Source of the DNA: Sedimenticola selenatireducens DSM 17993
Lineage (GTDB): Bacteria; Pseudomonadota; Gammaproteobacteria; Chromatiales; Chromatiaceae
Assembly: GCF_000428045.1 (NCBI RefSeq)
Contig: NZ_ATZE01000028.1
Coordinates: 155-58,409, forward strand
Direction of reading: 5' to 3'
Length of the DNA: 58,255 nucleotides
The position numbers and the translations under genes were made by a program. The notes under the pieces were generated by a model. The model was given only the letters and a program-made list of their open reading frames with translations. It had not been told where the DNA came from and searched no databases. Below, piece by piece: positions 34,734 through 43,749 of this stretch. Every line of letters begins with the position of its first letter. Position 1 is the first letter of the stretch.

Positions 34734-36686
34734 ATGTCTGAAATCAGCGAAATCCTGGGGTCCGACGGCCTGCTGGCCGGTTGTGTGGAGGGGTTTGCCT
34801 ATCGGCCCCAGCAGGAGGCGATGGCCGAGGCAGTGATGTCCGCCATGACCCGGGGCGAGGTGCTGATCAGCGAGGCCGGCACCGGCACCGGCAAGACCTA
34901 CGCCTACCTGGTGCCGGCCCTGCTGTCTGGCCAGAAGGTGATCATCTCCACCGGCACCAAGAATCTGCAGGATCAGCTGTTTCACCGCGACCTGCCCCGG
35001 GTCAGACAGGCCCTGGCGGTGCCGGCGGACGTGGCCCTGCTGAAGGGGCGCGCCAACTATCTCTGCACCCATCGTATGGAGATGACCCTGCTGGAGGGGC
35101 GTCTCAACAGTCGCGACATGGTGGATCAGCTGATGCAGGTGCAGCGCTGGTCGGGGCGCACCCGTAGCGGCGATATCGCCGAACTCACCGACATCCCCGA
35201 AGATGCCCGCATCTGGCCCCTGGTTACTTCCACCACGGAAAACTGCCTGGGCGCGGAGTGCAGTGATTACAGCGCCTGTCACCTGGTGGAGGCGCGGCGG
35301 CGCGCCCAGGAGGCGGATCTGGTGGTGATCAATCATCATCTGTTGTGCGCCGATTTCGCCCTCAAGGAGGGAGGTTTTGGCGAGCTGCTGCCGGGGGCGG
35401 ACTGCTTTATCGTGGATGAGGCGCACCAGTTGCCGGAGGTGGCGGGCAACTTCTTCGGCTCCGGGATCAGCGGCCGGCAGTTGCTGGATCTTTGTCGTGA
35501 TATCGACACCGAGTACCAGCGCGAGGCGGGGGATATCAAGGCGGTGCCGGAACAGTCGGCACGGCTGGCCAAGGTGACACGGGATCTGCGATTGCTGTTC
35601 GGTCTGGATCTGCGCCGTGGCCCCTGGTCGGAGATTGCCGGTAACCAAGCGATCATGCGCGTCCTGGAACAGCTGGATCAGATGCTGGCGAAAATGATCG
35701 AGCTGCTGCAACTGGTAGAGGGGCGTGGCAAGGGGCTGGACAGCTGCCTGACGCGCTGCAAAGCGATCCGCCAATCCCTCAACGAGCTGACCCGGGAGGA
35801 CGAGGCGCAGGGGGAATATATCCGCTGGTTCGAGACCTATCGCCAGAGCTTCCGGTTGAACCGTACCCCGTTGGATATCTCCGCCCTGTTCCAAGCGCGG
35901 ATGGCCAGTCACCCCGGTAGCTGGGTTTTCACCTCGGCAACCCTGGCGGTAGGGGGGCGTTTTGATCACTTTCAGCGACAATTGGGATTGGAGGATGCGC
36001 GCACCGCTTGCTGGGACAGTCCATTCGACTATCCGCACCAGGCACTCTGGTATGTCCCGAAAGGGATGCCCCAGCCGCGTGAACCGGACTACACCCAGGC
36101 GGTACTGGAGGTGGCGGTACCGGTGATTCGGGCGAGCGAGGGTCGTGCCTTCATCCTGTTCACCAGTCATCGGGCACTGCGTGAGGCGGCCGAGAGTCTG
36201 GAGAGCCGTCTGGACTATCCGCTGCTGGTGCAGGGCACGATGCCGAAGGGTGAACTGCTGGCCCGCTTCCGCCAACTGGGCAATGCGGTCTTGCTGGGGA
36301 CCGCCAGCTTCTGGGAAGGAGTGGATGTGCGGGGCGAGGCGCTCTCCTGTGTCATTATCGACAAGCTGCCGTTCGCCTCGCCGGGCGATCCGGTGCTGCA
36401 GGCGCGCATCGATGCCCTGCGCAAGCAGGGCGGCAATCCGTTCATGGAGTTCCAGGTGCCCCAGGCGGCAATTGCCCTGAAGCAGGGCGCGGGTCGGCTG
36501 ATCCGTGACGAGACCGATCGGGGCGTGCTGGTGATTTGTGATCCACGGCTGCTGAAAAAAGGCTATGGCCACCTGTTCCTGGAGAGCATGCCGCCCATGG
36601 CGCGTACCCGGGAACTGGAGGATGTGGTGCGCTTCTTTCAGGGCGGGCCGGATACGGATAATAAAAAATCAGCCGCGAATGAATAA
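34734..36686 (+). CDS. yoaA: ATP-dependent helicase, DinG/YoaA (XPD-like) family
   Basis: A 650-residue superfamily-2 helicase. Walker A EAGTGTGKT near 45, iron-sulfur region with cysteines in YLCTHRM, ENCLGAEC and YSACHLV (about 105-185), DEAH box VDEAHQLPE near 230, and the C-terminal helicase motifs GTASFWEGVDV and QGAGRLIRDE. It unwinds DNA with 5'-3' polarity in characterised relatives and takes part in repair. Length and cysteines are closer to YoaA than to DinG. ATG 34734 is preferred. Confidence 0.93.
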   Translation: MSEISEILGSDGLLAGCVEGFAYRPQQEAMAEAVMSAMTRGEVLISEAGTGTGKTYAYLVPALLSGQKVIISTGTKNLQDQLFHRDLPRVRQALAVPADVALLKGRANYLCTHRMEMTLLEGRLNSRDMVDQLMQVQRWSGRTRSGDIAELTDIPEDARIWPLVTSTTENCLGAECSDYSACHLVEARRRAQEADLVVINHHLLCADFALKEGGFGELLPGADCFIVDEAHQLPEVAGNFFGSGISGRQLLDLCRDIDTEYQREAGDIKAVPEQSARLAKVTRDLRLLFGLDLRRGPWSEIAGNQAIMRVLEQLDQMLAKMIELLQLVEGRGKGLDSCLTRCKAIRQSLNELTREDEAQGEYIRWFETYRQSFRLNRTPLDISALFQARMASHPGSWVFTSATLAVGGRFDHFQRQLGLEDARTACWDSPFDYPHQALWYVPKGMPQPREPDYTQAVLEVAVPVIRASEGRAFILFTSHRALREAAESLESRLDYPLLVQGTMPKGELLARFRQLGNAVLLGTASFWEGVDVRGEALSCVIIDKLPFASPGDPVLQARIDALRKQGGNPFMEFQVPQAAIALKQGAGRLIRDETDRGVLVICDPRLLKKGYGHLFLESMPPMARTRELEDVVRFFQGGPDTDNKKSAANE

Positions 36687-36771
36687 AACCAAGCAAGGAG
36701 CGCCTCCCGGGCGCCGCGCCTTTGCCGGGTGATGTGCCGTCGCACAGACTCCGGTTGATAGAAAGGTTCTC

Positions 36772-36794
36772 ATTCCCACGCTCCGCTTGGGAAT
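36772..36794. repeat. ATTCCCA...TGGGAAT palindromic repeat
   Basis: A hairpin with 7-base arms ATTCCCA/TGGGAAT, followed by GCATAC. It matches the element at 56771-56793 (also followed by GCATAC), so it is a dispersed palindromic repeat. It lies between the helicase and the convergent PilZ gene. Confidence 0.6.
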
Positions 36795-36833
36795 GCATAC
36801 TCTGCGTGGTGCGAGGCGCTGGCGGGTCTGGTG

Positions 36834-37226
36834 TTACTCCCCGAAACCGTACTGATGGATCATCTTGCGGATCGGCTCAAGGATCTCTTCCGATGGATCG
36901 ACCAACTGGAAGCCGGTATCAAAGAAGGCGCTGTTGATGTCATTGTTGCTCCAGCGGCTGACGGCGGAAAAACGGATCCTCTCCGGGTTCCCTTCCATAT
37001 CCTGCCAGCGTATCTCCAGCTCGAACGATTTGCCGGTTTCGATCTGTTTCTCGCTGATCAGCATCAGGCCGTCGGTGTTGATGTCCACGATATGCCCGAG
37101 CAGCTTGTCGGTGGCGGTGTCCCATACCCGCAGGTAATAGATCAGATGGCGCCGCAGAATCGCCCGACGCTCATCGGCGACACTGTTACCTTGCGGTGCG
37201 GTTTCATATTTTTTTCCAAAGTACAT
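36834..37226 (-). CDS. PilZ domain protein (c-di-GMP receptor)
   Basis: A 130-residue protein with an apparently complete PilZ domain: the RxxxR-type motif in RRHLIYYLRV near 30 and DINTDGL standing for D/NxSxxG near 52, with GFQLV and a C-terminal helix. Thr replaces the usual Ser in the second motif, so binding may be weaker. Start ATG 37226 has GGAG six bases upstream; ATG at 37238 would add four residues. It could report c-di-GMP made by the GGDEF proteins of this window. Confidence 0.88.
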   Translation of the reverse strand: MYFGKKYETAPQGNSVADERRAILRRHLIYYLRVWDTATDKLLGHIVDINTDGLMLISEKQIETGKSFELEIRWQDMEGNPERIRFSAVSRWSNNDINSAFFDTGFQLVDPSEEILEPIRKMIHQYGFGE

Positions 37227-37338
37227 GGCGGACTCCATACTCAGGCCGGAACAATAGCCCCGATTGTAGCCAGAAAATGGCTGGAACGCTGTTAAAAGTG
37301 ATCATTTTTCAATACCAGCTGGGATACAATCGGCCACC

Positions 37339-38031
37339 ATGAAGATACTTGCCATAGAAACCGCTACCGAGGCCTGTTCTGCCGCTCTGCTGATCGACGG
37401 GAAAATCATCGAGCGCTATCAGGTACAGCCGCGCATGCACAGTCAGCTGATACTGCCGATGATGAATGAACTGCTGGCCGAAGCGGGTGTGGCTCTCACT
37501 GCCCTGGATGCGATTGCCTTTGGTCGGGGACCTGGTGCATTCACCGGAGTGCGCATTGCGGTCGGCGTGGCCCAGGGTGCGGCCTTCGCTGCCGATCTTC
37601 CGGTGGTTCCGGTTTCCACCCTGGCCGCCCTGGCACAGCGCGGCTTCCGGGAATCGGGCGGGCGACGCCTGCTGCCGGCCTATGATGCGCGTATGCAAGA
37701 GGTCTACTGGGCCGCCTATGAGGTGGATGCGCAGGGCCTTGTTTCGATCCGGGTGGCCGACGAGGTGTCCGCGCCTGACCAAGTGACATTGCCGGATGGA
37801 GAGGGTTGGCAGGGTGTCGGGGCCGGCTGGGGCAGTTACTACTCCCTGCTGGCTCAGCGGCTGGGTGCCTCGGTCGAGGCGGTGGATGCCGCTCTCCTCT
37901 GCAGCGCCCATGACGTGGCCCTGCTCGGGGCGGCCGGTTTTACCAGGGGTGATGCAGTAGCTGCGGAACTGGCGGCGCCGGTCTATCTGCGCGACAAGGT
38001 GGCTTCCAGACCGGGCGAGCGGACCTCCTGA
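37339..38031 (+). CDS. tsaB: tRNA threonylcarbamoyladenosine biosynthesis protein TsaB
   Basis: A 230-residue ASKHA-fold protein: ILAIETATEACSAAL, MHSQLILPMM, and GRGPGAFTGVRIAVGVAQG near 60-80, all TsaB hallmarks. It forms the complex with TsaD and TsaE that makes t6A on tRNAs reading ANN codons. Length is normal. It is followed by the convergent GGDEF gene and preceded by the divergent PilZ gene. Confidence 0.96.
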   Translation: MKILAIETATEACSAALLIDGKIIERYQVQPRMHSQLILPMMNELLAEAGVALTALDAIAFGRGPGAFTGVRIAVGVAQGAAFAADLPVVPVSTLAALAQRGFRESGGRRLLPAYDARMQEVYWAAYEVDAQGLVSIRVADEVSAPDQVTLPDGEGWQGVGAGWGSYYSLLAQRLGASVEAVDAALLCSAHDVALLGAAGFTRGDAVAAELAAPVYLRDKVASRPGERTS

Positions 38032-38141
38032 AGAAGGGTGGCGCATGTTTATAGGGCGGGGCGAGCCTGCCAGGAGATTATACTAAAGATTTCGGCGCCC
38101 GCAGGGCACCCTGTTCCTGTTGAACCCAGGCAGTTTATCGT

Positions 38142-39104
38142 TTACTCCCCGGTATGGAGCGTGGTCCGGTTTCTGCCACTCTCTTTCGACTGGTAGAGCG
38201 CCTTGTCCGCCTGCTCCAGCCAGGCGGTGTGGTGATTGAGTTCTTTGTTGAGCTCCGCCACCCCCAGACTGATGCAAAAGCGAATTTCCTGGCCTTCGTA
38301 AGTGACCCGCGTTGCTTCCACGGCCTTGCGCAGGCGTTCGGCGAACACTATGCCCCCCTGACTGTCGGTGTCCAGCAGGATGACACAGAACTCTTCACCA
38401 CCATAGCGGCCGGCAATGTCCATCTCCCGCTTGGTCTCCTGCAGCAGCCCAGAAGTGATTCTGATTACCTCGTCACCAGCCTGATGGCCATAGGTGTCAT
38501 TGACCTTCTTGAAGTGGTCGATATCGAACATCACCAGGGTGGAGGCTTGCTTGCTCCGGGGGAAACGCTTGAACTCGGTCTGCAGGTGGTTTTCCCAGGC
38601 TCGGCGGTTGAGTAATCCGGTCAGCCCATCGGTGCGACCCAGCCGGTCCAGCTCTTCATTGGCTGACTGCAGTGCCGCCTCATCCAGGGCGGCGTCGGTA
38701 GCGTCATAGAGCATGAGGCAGACATGCTCCACCTCACCCGATATGCCGGTCAACGGGAAGATGGTCATGTTCTGATGCATGGTATCGGAACGGCCGGTGA
38801 TCGGGTTGTAGCTGTTGAATCGGATGATGTAGGGGCGCTGCTGCCAGGAAGAGAATGCCCGGTTGTTGAGCAGAAATACCGTGTCCAGTTTTTTCTGCAG
38901 CCACTGAACTGGCAGTTCCGGAAACTCCTCGAACAGGTTTTTGTCGGTCAGGGTAACGGGATTGATACCACTATGGTTCCACATAAAGTGGTTCCAGATC
39001 TTGATCCGGTAGTTGCGGTCCAGCACCACCAGGCCCACATCCACATTGTGAATAATTCCCAACAGCAGATGCATCTCTGAAATACCATCATCAAGCGCGC
39101 TCAT
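38142..39104 (-). CDS. PAS-GGDEF diguanylate cyclase
   Basis: A 320-residue protein: PAS-like sensor about 8-130 (HNVDVGLVVLDRNYRIKIWNHFM, TIFPLTG), short coiled helix, then GGDEF about 150-318. The active site is GGEEF with REMD (RxxD) five residues upstream, so it should be active and product-inhibited. ATG at 39104 starts two bases after the stop codon of the receiver-CheC/CheX gene, so the two are cotranscribed and the regulator probably controls the cyclase or shares its signal. Confidence 0.93.
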   Translation of the reverse strand: MSALDDGISEMHLLLGIIHNVDVGLVVLDRNYRIKIWNHFMWNHSGINPVTLTDKNLFEEFPELPVQWLQKKLDTVFLLNNRAFSSWQQRPYIIRFNSYNPITGRSDTMHQNMTIFPLTGISGEVEHVCLMLYDATDAALDEAALQSANEELDRLGRTDGLTGLLNRRAWENHLQTEFKRFPRSKQASTLVMFDIDHFKKVNDTYGHQAGDEVIRITSGLLQETKREMDIAGRYGGEEFCVILLDTDSQGGIVFAERLRKAVEATRVTYEGQEIRFCISLGVAELNKELNHHTAWLEQADKALYQSKESGRNRTTLHTGE

Positions 39105-39106
39105 AA

Positions 39107-40096
39107 TCAGATAACCTCTTCGCCTGAACGCATCTTCAGCGCATCTATGGATTCCGGCGTAATCAGCACCAGTTGATTGCATCGAATCTGGTTGTCCCCG
39201 ATTACATAGTTGACCTCTATGGTCAGTATCTGCTCGTGTCCCCGTCGGTTGGCAAGGATCATGGCGCTGTCCTGGTTGTGGATGGTGATGCGCGGATGAC
39301 CCTGGCTGAAACAGACATCAAGCTGTTCGGCAAATCCCTTCAGGAAGGCACCGACCAGCACATTGGCGATGTCCATGTAAAGCTCCATCTCGGTGGAGGC
39401 TTCCAGATGGTCGAGATCAAAATTCAGCAGTTTGGCAACATGGCGAATATCGGTGTCATGGAACAGCAGCAGATTCTCGCCGGATATTCCGCCGCCGATG
39501 AATCCCTGGGTGATACAGGAGAAGCTGTCCCCGTGGGCGGTGGCGTTCAGGGTCATCTCCAGCTCGCCATGCTCCATCAGGCTGACATGGGGAATGGTCA
39601 GCTCGACCTTTTCATTAATGACCCGTACCAGCAGATCCGCGGCCCGGCCCATGGCGACGTTGGTGATCTCCTGTACCCATTCATTGAAGGTGACCTGAAC
39701 ATTGGCCGGTAGTCTGTTTTCAGTCAGTATCCCCAATACGCCGAACTGATCGAGCACGCGGGTCAGCTCGGCGGCATCGACCGGCTTTTTTATGAAGGCC
39801 ACTGCGCCGAGTGCCATGACCTGTTTATGGCTCTCCGGCTGGATATCCCCGGATATGACGATGGGCAGGGTGGGCAGATCGTTTTCCCGGATATACTTCA
39901 ACACCTCGAAGCCATCCATCACCGGCATGGTCAGGTCGAGCAGCAGAATGTCTCCCTTCCCGGCTTCAATTGCCGCAACTGCTTCCCGGCCGTTTTCACA
40001 AAATGTCAGATCCACATCCCACCCCGAGGGCAGGGCGCGCATGACCTGTTTTCTGGCAAAACTTGAATCGTCACAGATGATGACGGGTATTGACAT
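39107..40096 (-). CDS. Response regulator with CheC/CheX-like domain
   Basis: A 329-residue protein. Receiver domain 1-122 with phospho-acceptor D54 (ILLLDLTMPVMDG), the early acidic pair D9-D10 and IKKP lysine. The C-terminal part (about 135-325) resembles CheC/CheX/FliY phosphatases: NEWVQEITNVAMGRAADLL and EMELYMDIANVLVGAFLKGF have the helix pattern with the conserved E-x2-N motif. It likely dephosphorylates CheY-like proteins. It heads a two-gene unit with the GGDEF gene. Confidence 0.88.
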   Translation of the reverse strand: MSIPVIICDDSSFARKQVMRALPSGWDVDLTFCENGREAVAAIEAGKGDILLLDLTMPVMDGFEVLKYIRENDLPTLPIVISGDIQPESHKQVMALGAVAFIKKPVDAAELTRVLDQFGVLGILTENRLPANVQVTFNEWVQEITNVAMGRAADLLVRVINEKVELTIPHVSLMEHGELEMTLNATAHGDSFSCITQGFIGGGISGENLLLFHDTDIRHVAKLLNFDLDHLEASTEMELYMDIANVLVGAFLKGFAEQLDVCFSQGHPRITIHNQDSAMILANRRGHEQILTIEVNYVIGDNQIRCNQLVLITPESIDALKMRSGEEVI

Positions 40097-40238
40097 AGTC
40101 GGACCGGGTTATAGTTGTTGTAGGCTTCCGGCCCCGAGTATAACAACAAAACCCTGGGCCAAGGAAAGCGCTGCATAATGATCTCGCTATCATCATGCGT
40201 ATGTGTTGCTCTATGTCACATGTCGATCAGTGAATCGG

Positions 40239-41312
40239 TTACTCGGGCTTGTTGATCGATGGGAGCACCGGGACCAGCTCGGGCCCGCCGCCCTGGAAGT
40301 AGTAGTCATACTTGCTGTGCAGCTGGGAGGTCAGGCTCCATGCTTCGGTGAAGGTGAGTCCGCTGTTTTCCGGGAAGATCACCTTGATATAGAGTCCGCT
40401 GGTTTGCTCTTCCTTCAGCCTGCTGAGCAGTGTCTCCAACTGCTCGTGGGAGACGGCCTTGTAGCCGGGATCTTCCTGTGTCTGGTATTCCACCAGAATC
40501 TGCTTACCCGGCTTGGTGTAGCGCACCTCCACCAGATAGCGTCCGGCGGGCGAGCGGGCGGGGCGGATCAGTTTGTCGTATTTGACCTTCAGCTGTTCGA
40601 AGTCGGATTGCAGGTTCAGCAGTTGCCGGTCACTCTCCCGCCCGGCGACCCGGGCGGCCAGCAATTCACTCGACTGGTTGCTGTAACGCTGTTGCAGTTG
40701 CGCAAGCTGCTCTTTCACCGTGGCATAGTTGCTCTCAAGCGTATTCAACGCTGAGTGGGCGGATGCGATCTCCTCCTGGAAGCGGTTGAGCTGCTGTTGC
40801 GCCGAGAGCAGGGTCTGTTGAAGATCCTCCAGACTCTGCTGCTGCTGCTGGATGAGTGAATCCCGTTTTTTCAACTGCTGGGTAAGAGTGAAATTCTCCG
40901 CGTTGAGTTGGTCGCGGAGCAGTTGCAGCGACTCTTTTTCCGCCTGCAACTGGACAATATCGCGGTGCTGGGTGTCGATAGTGCCGGCCTGCTCGGTGCG
41001 CTGTTCTTCCAGCTGCATCAGGCGCATGCGCAGCATCGAGAGGTCGTTTTCCGCGGTGAACAGTTTCAGCGCCAGGCTCTCTTTCTCTTCCCCGGTGGCC
41101 TTGGCAAGCTCCACGGCGGCACGTTCCGCCTCCATGGTGGCGCGCAGCTGGTTGACCAGCTCGATATTGCGCAACAATAGCACCACCATCGCGATGACGA
41201 AGATCATCACGATGACGGTCATGATGTCGGTGAAGGATGGCCAGAAGCTCTCCTGGTTCTGACCGTCCTGGCGGTTCAGCCGCAGGTCGACAAAGCTGTT
41301 GTCCGGGTTCAT
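40239..41312 (-). CDS. MotB-like membrane protein with long coiled coil
   Basis: A 357-residue protein. One N-terminal membrane helix (about 30-50) is preceded by SFTDIM, with D29 where MotB, TolR and ExbD carry the proton-binding aspartate. About 190 residues of heptad-rich, glutamine-rich coiled coil follow (60-250), then a compact C-terminal domain (about 260-350: AGRYLVEVRY, GLYIKVIFPENSGLTF) that does not look like the OmpA peptidoglycan-binding domain of MotB. It overlaps the ExbB-like gene by four bases. Probably the rotor/tether part of an uncharacterised ion-driven complex. Confidence 0.82.
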   Translation of the reverse strand: MNPDNSFVDLRLNRQDGQNQESFWPSFTDIMTVIVMIFVIAMVVLLLRNIELVNQLRATMEAERAAVELAKATGEEKESLALKLFTAENDLSMLRMRLMQLEEQRTEQAGTIDTQHRDIVQLQAEKESLQLLRDQLNAENFTLTQQLKKRDSLIQQQQQSLEDLQQTLLSAQQQLNRFQEEIASAHSALNTLESNYATVKEQLAQLQQRYSNQSSELLAARVAGRESDRQLLNLQSDFEQLKVKYDKLIRPARSPAGRYLVEVRYTKPGKQILVEYQTQEDPGYKAVSHEQLETLLSRLKEEQTSGLYIKVIFPENSGLTFTEAWSLTSQLHSKYDYYFQGGGPELVPVLPSINKPE

Positions 41313-42280
41313 ACGTCCTCGTGCAACCGGAAACCGTCTCTGAGCAGCTTTTTGATATCCTCCATCTCCCGGGTAATGGGCTGGATTCTCTCCTCATAGA
41401 CCTGGTTGAATGCATTGCTGATGGATTGTTCAAGCGCCTCGATATTGCCTTGGGAGTGCTGCATCTCCTGGGCCAGATTCTGGAAGGAGGATTGCGAGGA
41501 TTCCATCTTGCTGATCAGGCTCTGCAGAGAGCGGATCAGCCCGCTGAACTCAAACAGCACGCTCTCGGTCTGGATCTGGAACCGGGGCATCAGGTGAGCG
41601 GCGGTAATCTGTTCCACGGCGCTCACCAGGTTGGTCTGCACATCGGTCAGCTTCATGTAGAAATAACCGAAGAAGATATAGCAGACAATGGCGGTAATGG
41701 TGGTGGAGAGGGCGGTGGACATGCCGTGGATGATCAGCCCCATGCCATTGACGTTGACTGCGGAGGCGAGCAGGTCCGAGGCGCCGATCAGGGCGATCGA
41801 GAGTGACACGATGGTGCCGAATACGCCGGTCAGGATCAGCGTGTTGTTGATGAATTTCGGCAGGCTGTTGCGCGTGCTTTCCGAGGCCACCAGGGTGGTG
41901 GCCAGGGCATTGTGGTTGATCGGCGTGTTGGCCTTGTGCATCGTCTCCAGTGTCCGGTAGCGGCGCGCGATAATGCGCTGTTCGGCCACCTCGTAGAGCG
42001 GATCCACCTTGTCACGCAGATTGGACATGAACTGGACCAGCGCCCGCTCTTCCAAACCGTAGCTGATCAGTATGCCGATGATTCTGAATAGCCCGAGGAT
42101 AAACAGGGCCACGATGGTGCCGTTGATGATCAGGCCGGTGGGAGTGAGCTGGTCGCGGAAGTAGATGTCGTTGATGAAATCGAGCTTCCAGTAGAGCAGT
42201 CCGGCGCCGATGGCGCCCAGGATGATCATGCGAAACAGGATATTGCGACTGAAATGGCGGCGTATCTGTATGCTTTCCAA
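41309..42280 (-). CDS. MotA/TolQ/ExbB-like proton channel protein
   Basis: A 323-residue protein with four predicted membrane helices (about 14-34, 50-72, 145-168, 185-208). The last two and the TGVFGTIVSLSIALIGASDLL and MSTALSTTITAIVCYIFFGYF segments match the MotA/TolQ/ExbB core, which conducts protons with its partner. A C-terminal helical region of about 110 residues faces the cytoplasm. It is translationally coupled to the MotB-like gene. No flagellar, tol or ton genes are near, so it belongs to another motor class. Confidence 0.85.
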   Translation of the reverse strand: MESIQIRRHFSRNILFRMIILGAIGAGLLYWKLDFINDIYFRDQLTPTGLIINGTIVALFILGLFRIIGILISYGLEERALVQFMSNLRDKVDPLYEVAEQRIIARRYRTLETMHKANTPINHNALATTLVASESTRNSLPKFINNTLILTGVFGTIVSLSIALIGASDLLASAVNVNGMGLIIHGMSTALSTTITAIVCYIFFGYFYMKLTDVQTNLVSAVEQITAAHLMPRFQIQTESVLFEFSGLIRSLQSLISKMESSQSSFQNLAQEMQHSQGNIEALEQSISNAFNQVYEERIQPITREMEDIKKLLRDGFRLHEDV

Positions 42281-42389
42281 GAGTGTTCCCCCCAGCGATG
42301 ATCACCAGCTTATCATATCTGGTTGGCGAGGCTAGAATGATCCTTTACTTATACTCACATAGAGCCACTGCATAACAGGAGGTAACACC

Positions 42390-43622
42390 ATGCCGGATAT
42401 GGCGGGCGCACGTCGGGATCTGCTGACGATTTTTCAGGCAGCACTGACTCGCGTGGAGGGGCGCGCCTGTGTCCGGGAATCGCTGCGCGGGGATCAGGGG
42501 ACGGTGTCGCTCATAGCACTCGGTAAGGCGGCCCAGTCCATGACGCAGGGGGCACTGGATGTGCTGGGAGACCGGGTTCTGGATGGCCTGGTAATCTCCA
42601 AGGCGGGTCACATGGATGAGTCGCTGTTGAGGGCCAGAGGACTTGGCTGTCTGGAAGGTGGGCATCCGGTGCCGGATGAGCGCAGTCTGCGGGCGGGTCG
42701 TGAGCTGGTTGAGTTTATCCGGACGCGACCAAAAGATCGCCGCCTGCTGTTCCTGATTTCGGGCGGCACCTCGGGGCTGGTGGAACTGCTGCGTGATGGC
42801 ATCGATCTGGCGAGCCTGCAGCGGGTCAACCAGTGGTTGCTGGGGAGTGGTCTGTCGATTGACGCCATGAACCGGGTGCGCAAATCACTCTCGCGGATCA
42901 AGGGCGGTGGTCTGATTCCGCTGCTGCAGGGACGACCGGCCCAGGTACTGCTGATCTCTGATGTGCCGGGGGATGAGCCTGGCGTGATCGGTTCGGGCCT
43001 GCTGGTGGCGGATGAGCATCCTGCGTGCGGCCTGGATGACTTGGCGCTACCGGACTGGCTGCGTGCGCTGGTGCCGCCCGTGCCGCCTCCTGTCCCGACG
43101 AAGGCGGACAATATCCGGGTCAGCATCGTGGCATCTCTGGCGGATGCCCGCGAGGCGGCCGCCGACAAGGCCCGGGAGCTTGGTTACGCGGTGACCCTGA
43201 GCCGGGCCCATCTGGGGGGGGATGTCAATGTGGTCGGCCGACGGTTGGCGTACGAACTGCGGGATGCCTGGTCGGGACTTTATGTCTGGGGTGGTGAACC
43301 GACCATCCACCTGCCGGAGCATCCCGGACAGGGCGGGCGTAATCAACACCTGGCGCTGGTGGTGGCCTGCCAGATAGCCGGACGAAGGGATGTCTGTTTC
43401 CTGGCGGCGGGTACCGATGGGGGAGACGGCCCAGGAGAGGATGCCGGTGCCATTGTTGACGGCGGCAGTGTGGGTCGTGGTTGTCGGGTACTGGGGGTCG
43501 ATCCCGAGGTCTGTCTGACACAAGCTGATTCGGGCCGCTTTCTCGAGGCCAGCGGCGACCTGATCCAGACCGGTCCCACCGGGACCAATGTGATGGATCT
43601 GATGATCGGGCTGAAGTACTGA
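42390..43622 (+). CDS. Glycerate 2-kinase (DUF4147/MOFRL family)
   Basis: A 410-residue kinase of the GckA/TtuD type. Blocks visible: IALGKAAQSMTQGAL, EGGHPVPDERS, LFLISGGTSGLVELL, LISDVPGDEPGVIGSGL, and the MOFRL part YVWGGEPTIHLP, GGRNQHLAL and AGTDGGDGPGEDAGA. It phosphorylates glycerate to 2-phosphoglycerate in known relatives. AGGAGG stands before the ATG. It is divergent from the MotA-like gene. Confidence 0.93.
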   Translation: MPDMAGARRDLLTIFQAALTRVEGRACVRESLRGDQGTVSLIALGKAAQSMTQGALDVLGDRVLDGLVISKAGHMDESLLRARGLGCLEGGHPVPDERSLRAGRELVEFIRTRPKDRRLLFLISGGTSGLVELLRDGIDLASLQRVNQWLLGSGLSIDAMNRVRKSLSRIKGGGLIPLLQGRPAQVLLISDVPGDEPGVIGSGLLVADEHPACGLDDLALPDWLRALVPPVPPPVPTKADNIRVSIVASLADAREAAADKARELGYAVTLSRAHLGGDVNVVGRRLAYELRDAWSGLYVWGGEPTIHLPEHPGQGGRNQHLALVVACQIAGRRDVCFLAAGTDGGDGPGEDAGAIVDGGSVGRGCRVLGVDPEVCLTQADSGRFLEASGDLIQTGPTGTNVMDLMIGLKY

Positions 43623-43749
43623 GGCGCCCAGGTTAGCGCAATCCCTTGTTTAGAGCTTGCGGGTCGAAGCCATCGGGATGACGCGACTCTTACCTTGATC
43701 CGGCCAGCGGGATGGCGTGCTATGATCGTCGTCCACCCGAGGAGTCACC

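Noticed and set aside
34656-36572. Long open frame (638 codons) on the minus strand opposite the helicase gene
   Set aside because: Codon shadow of the GC-rich helicase gene; no family motifs, and the helicase has all its motifs.
40239-42280. Zorya-type phage defence (ZorAB)
   Set aside because: The channel/partner pair is similar in principle, but the partner lacks an OmpA-like domain and no ZorC/D/E-type gene is adjacent.
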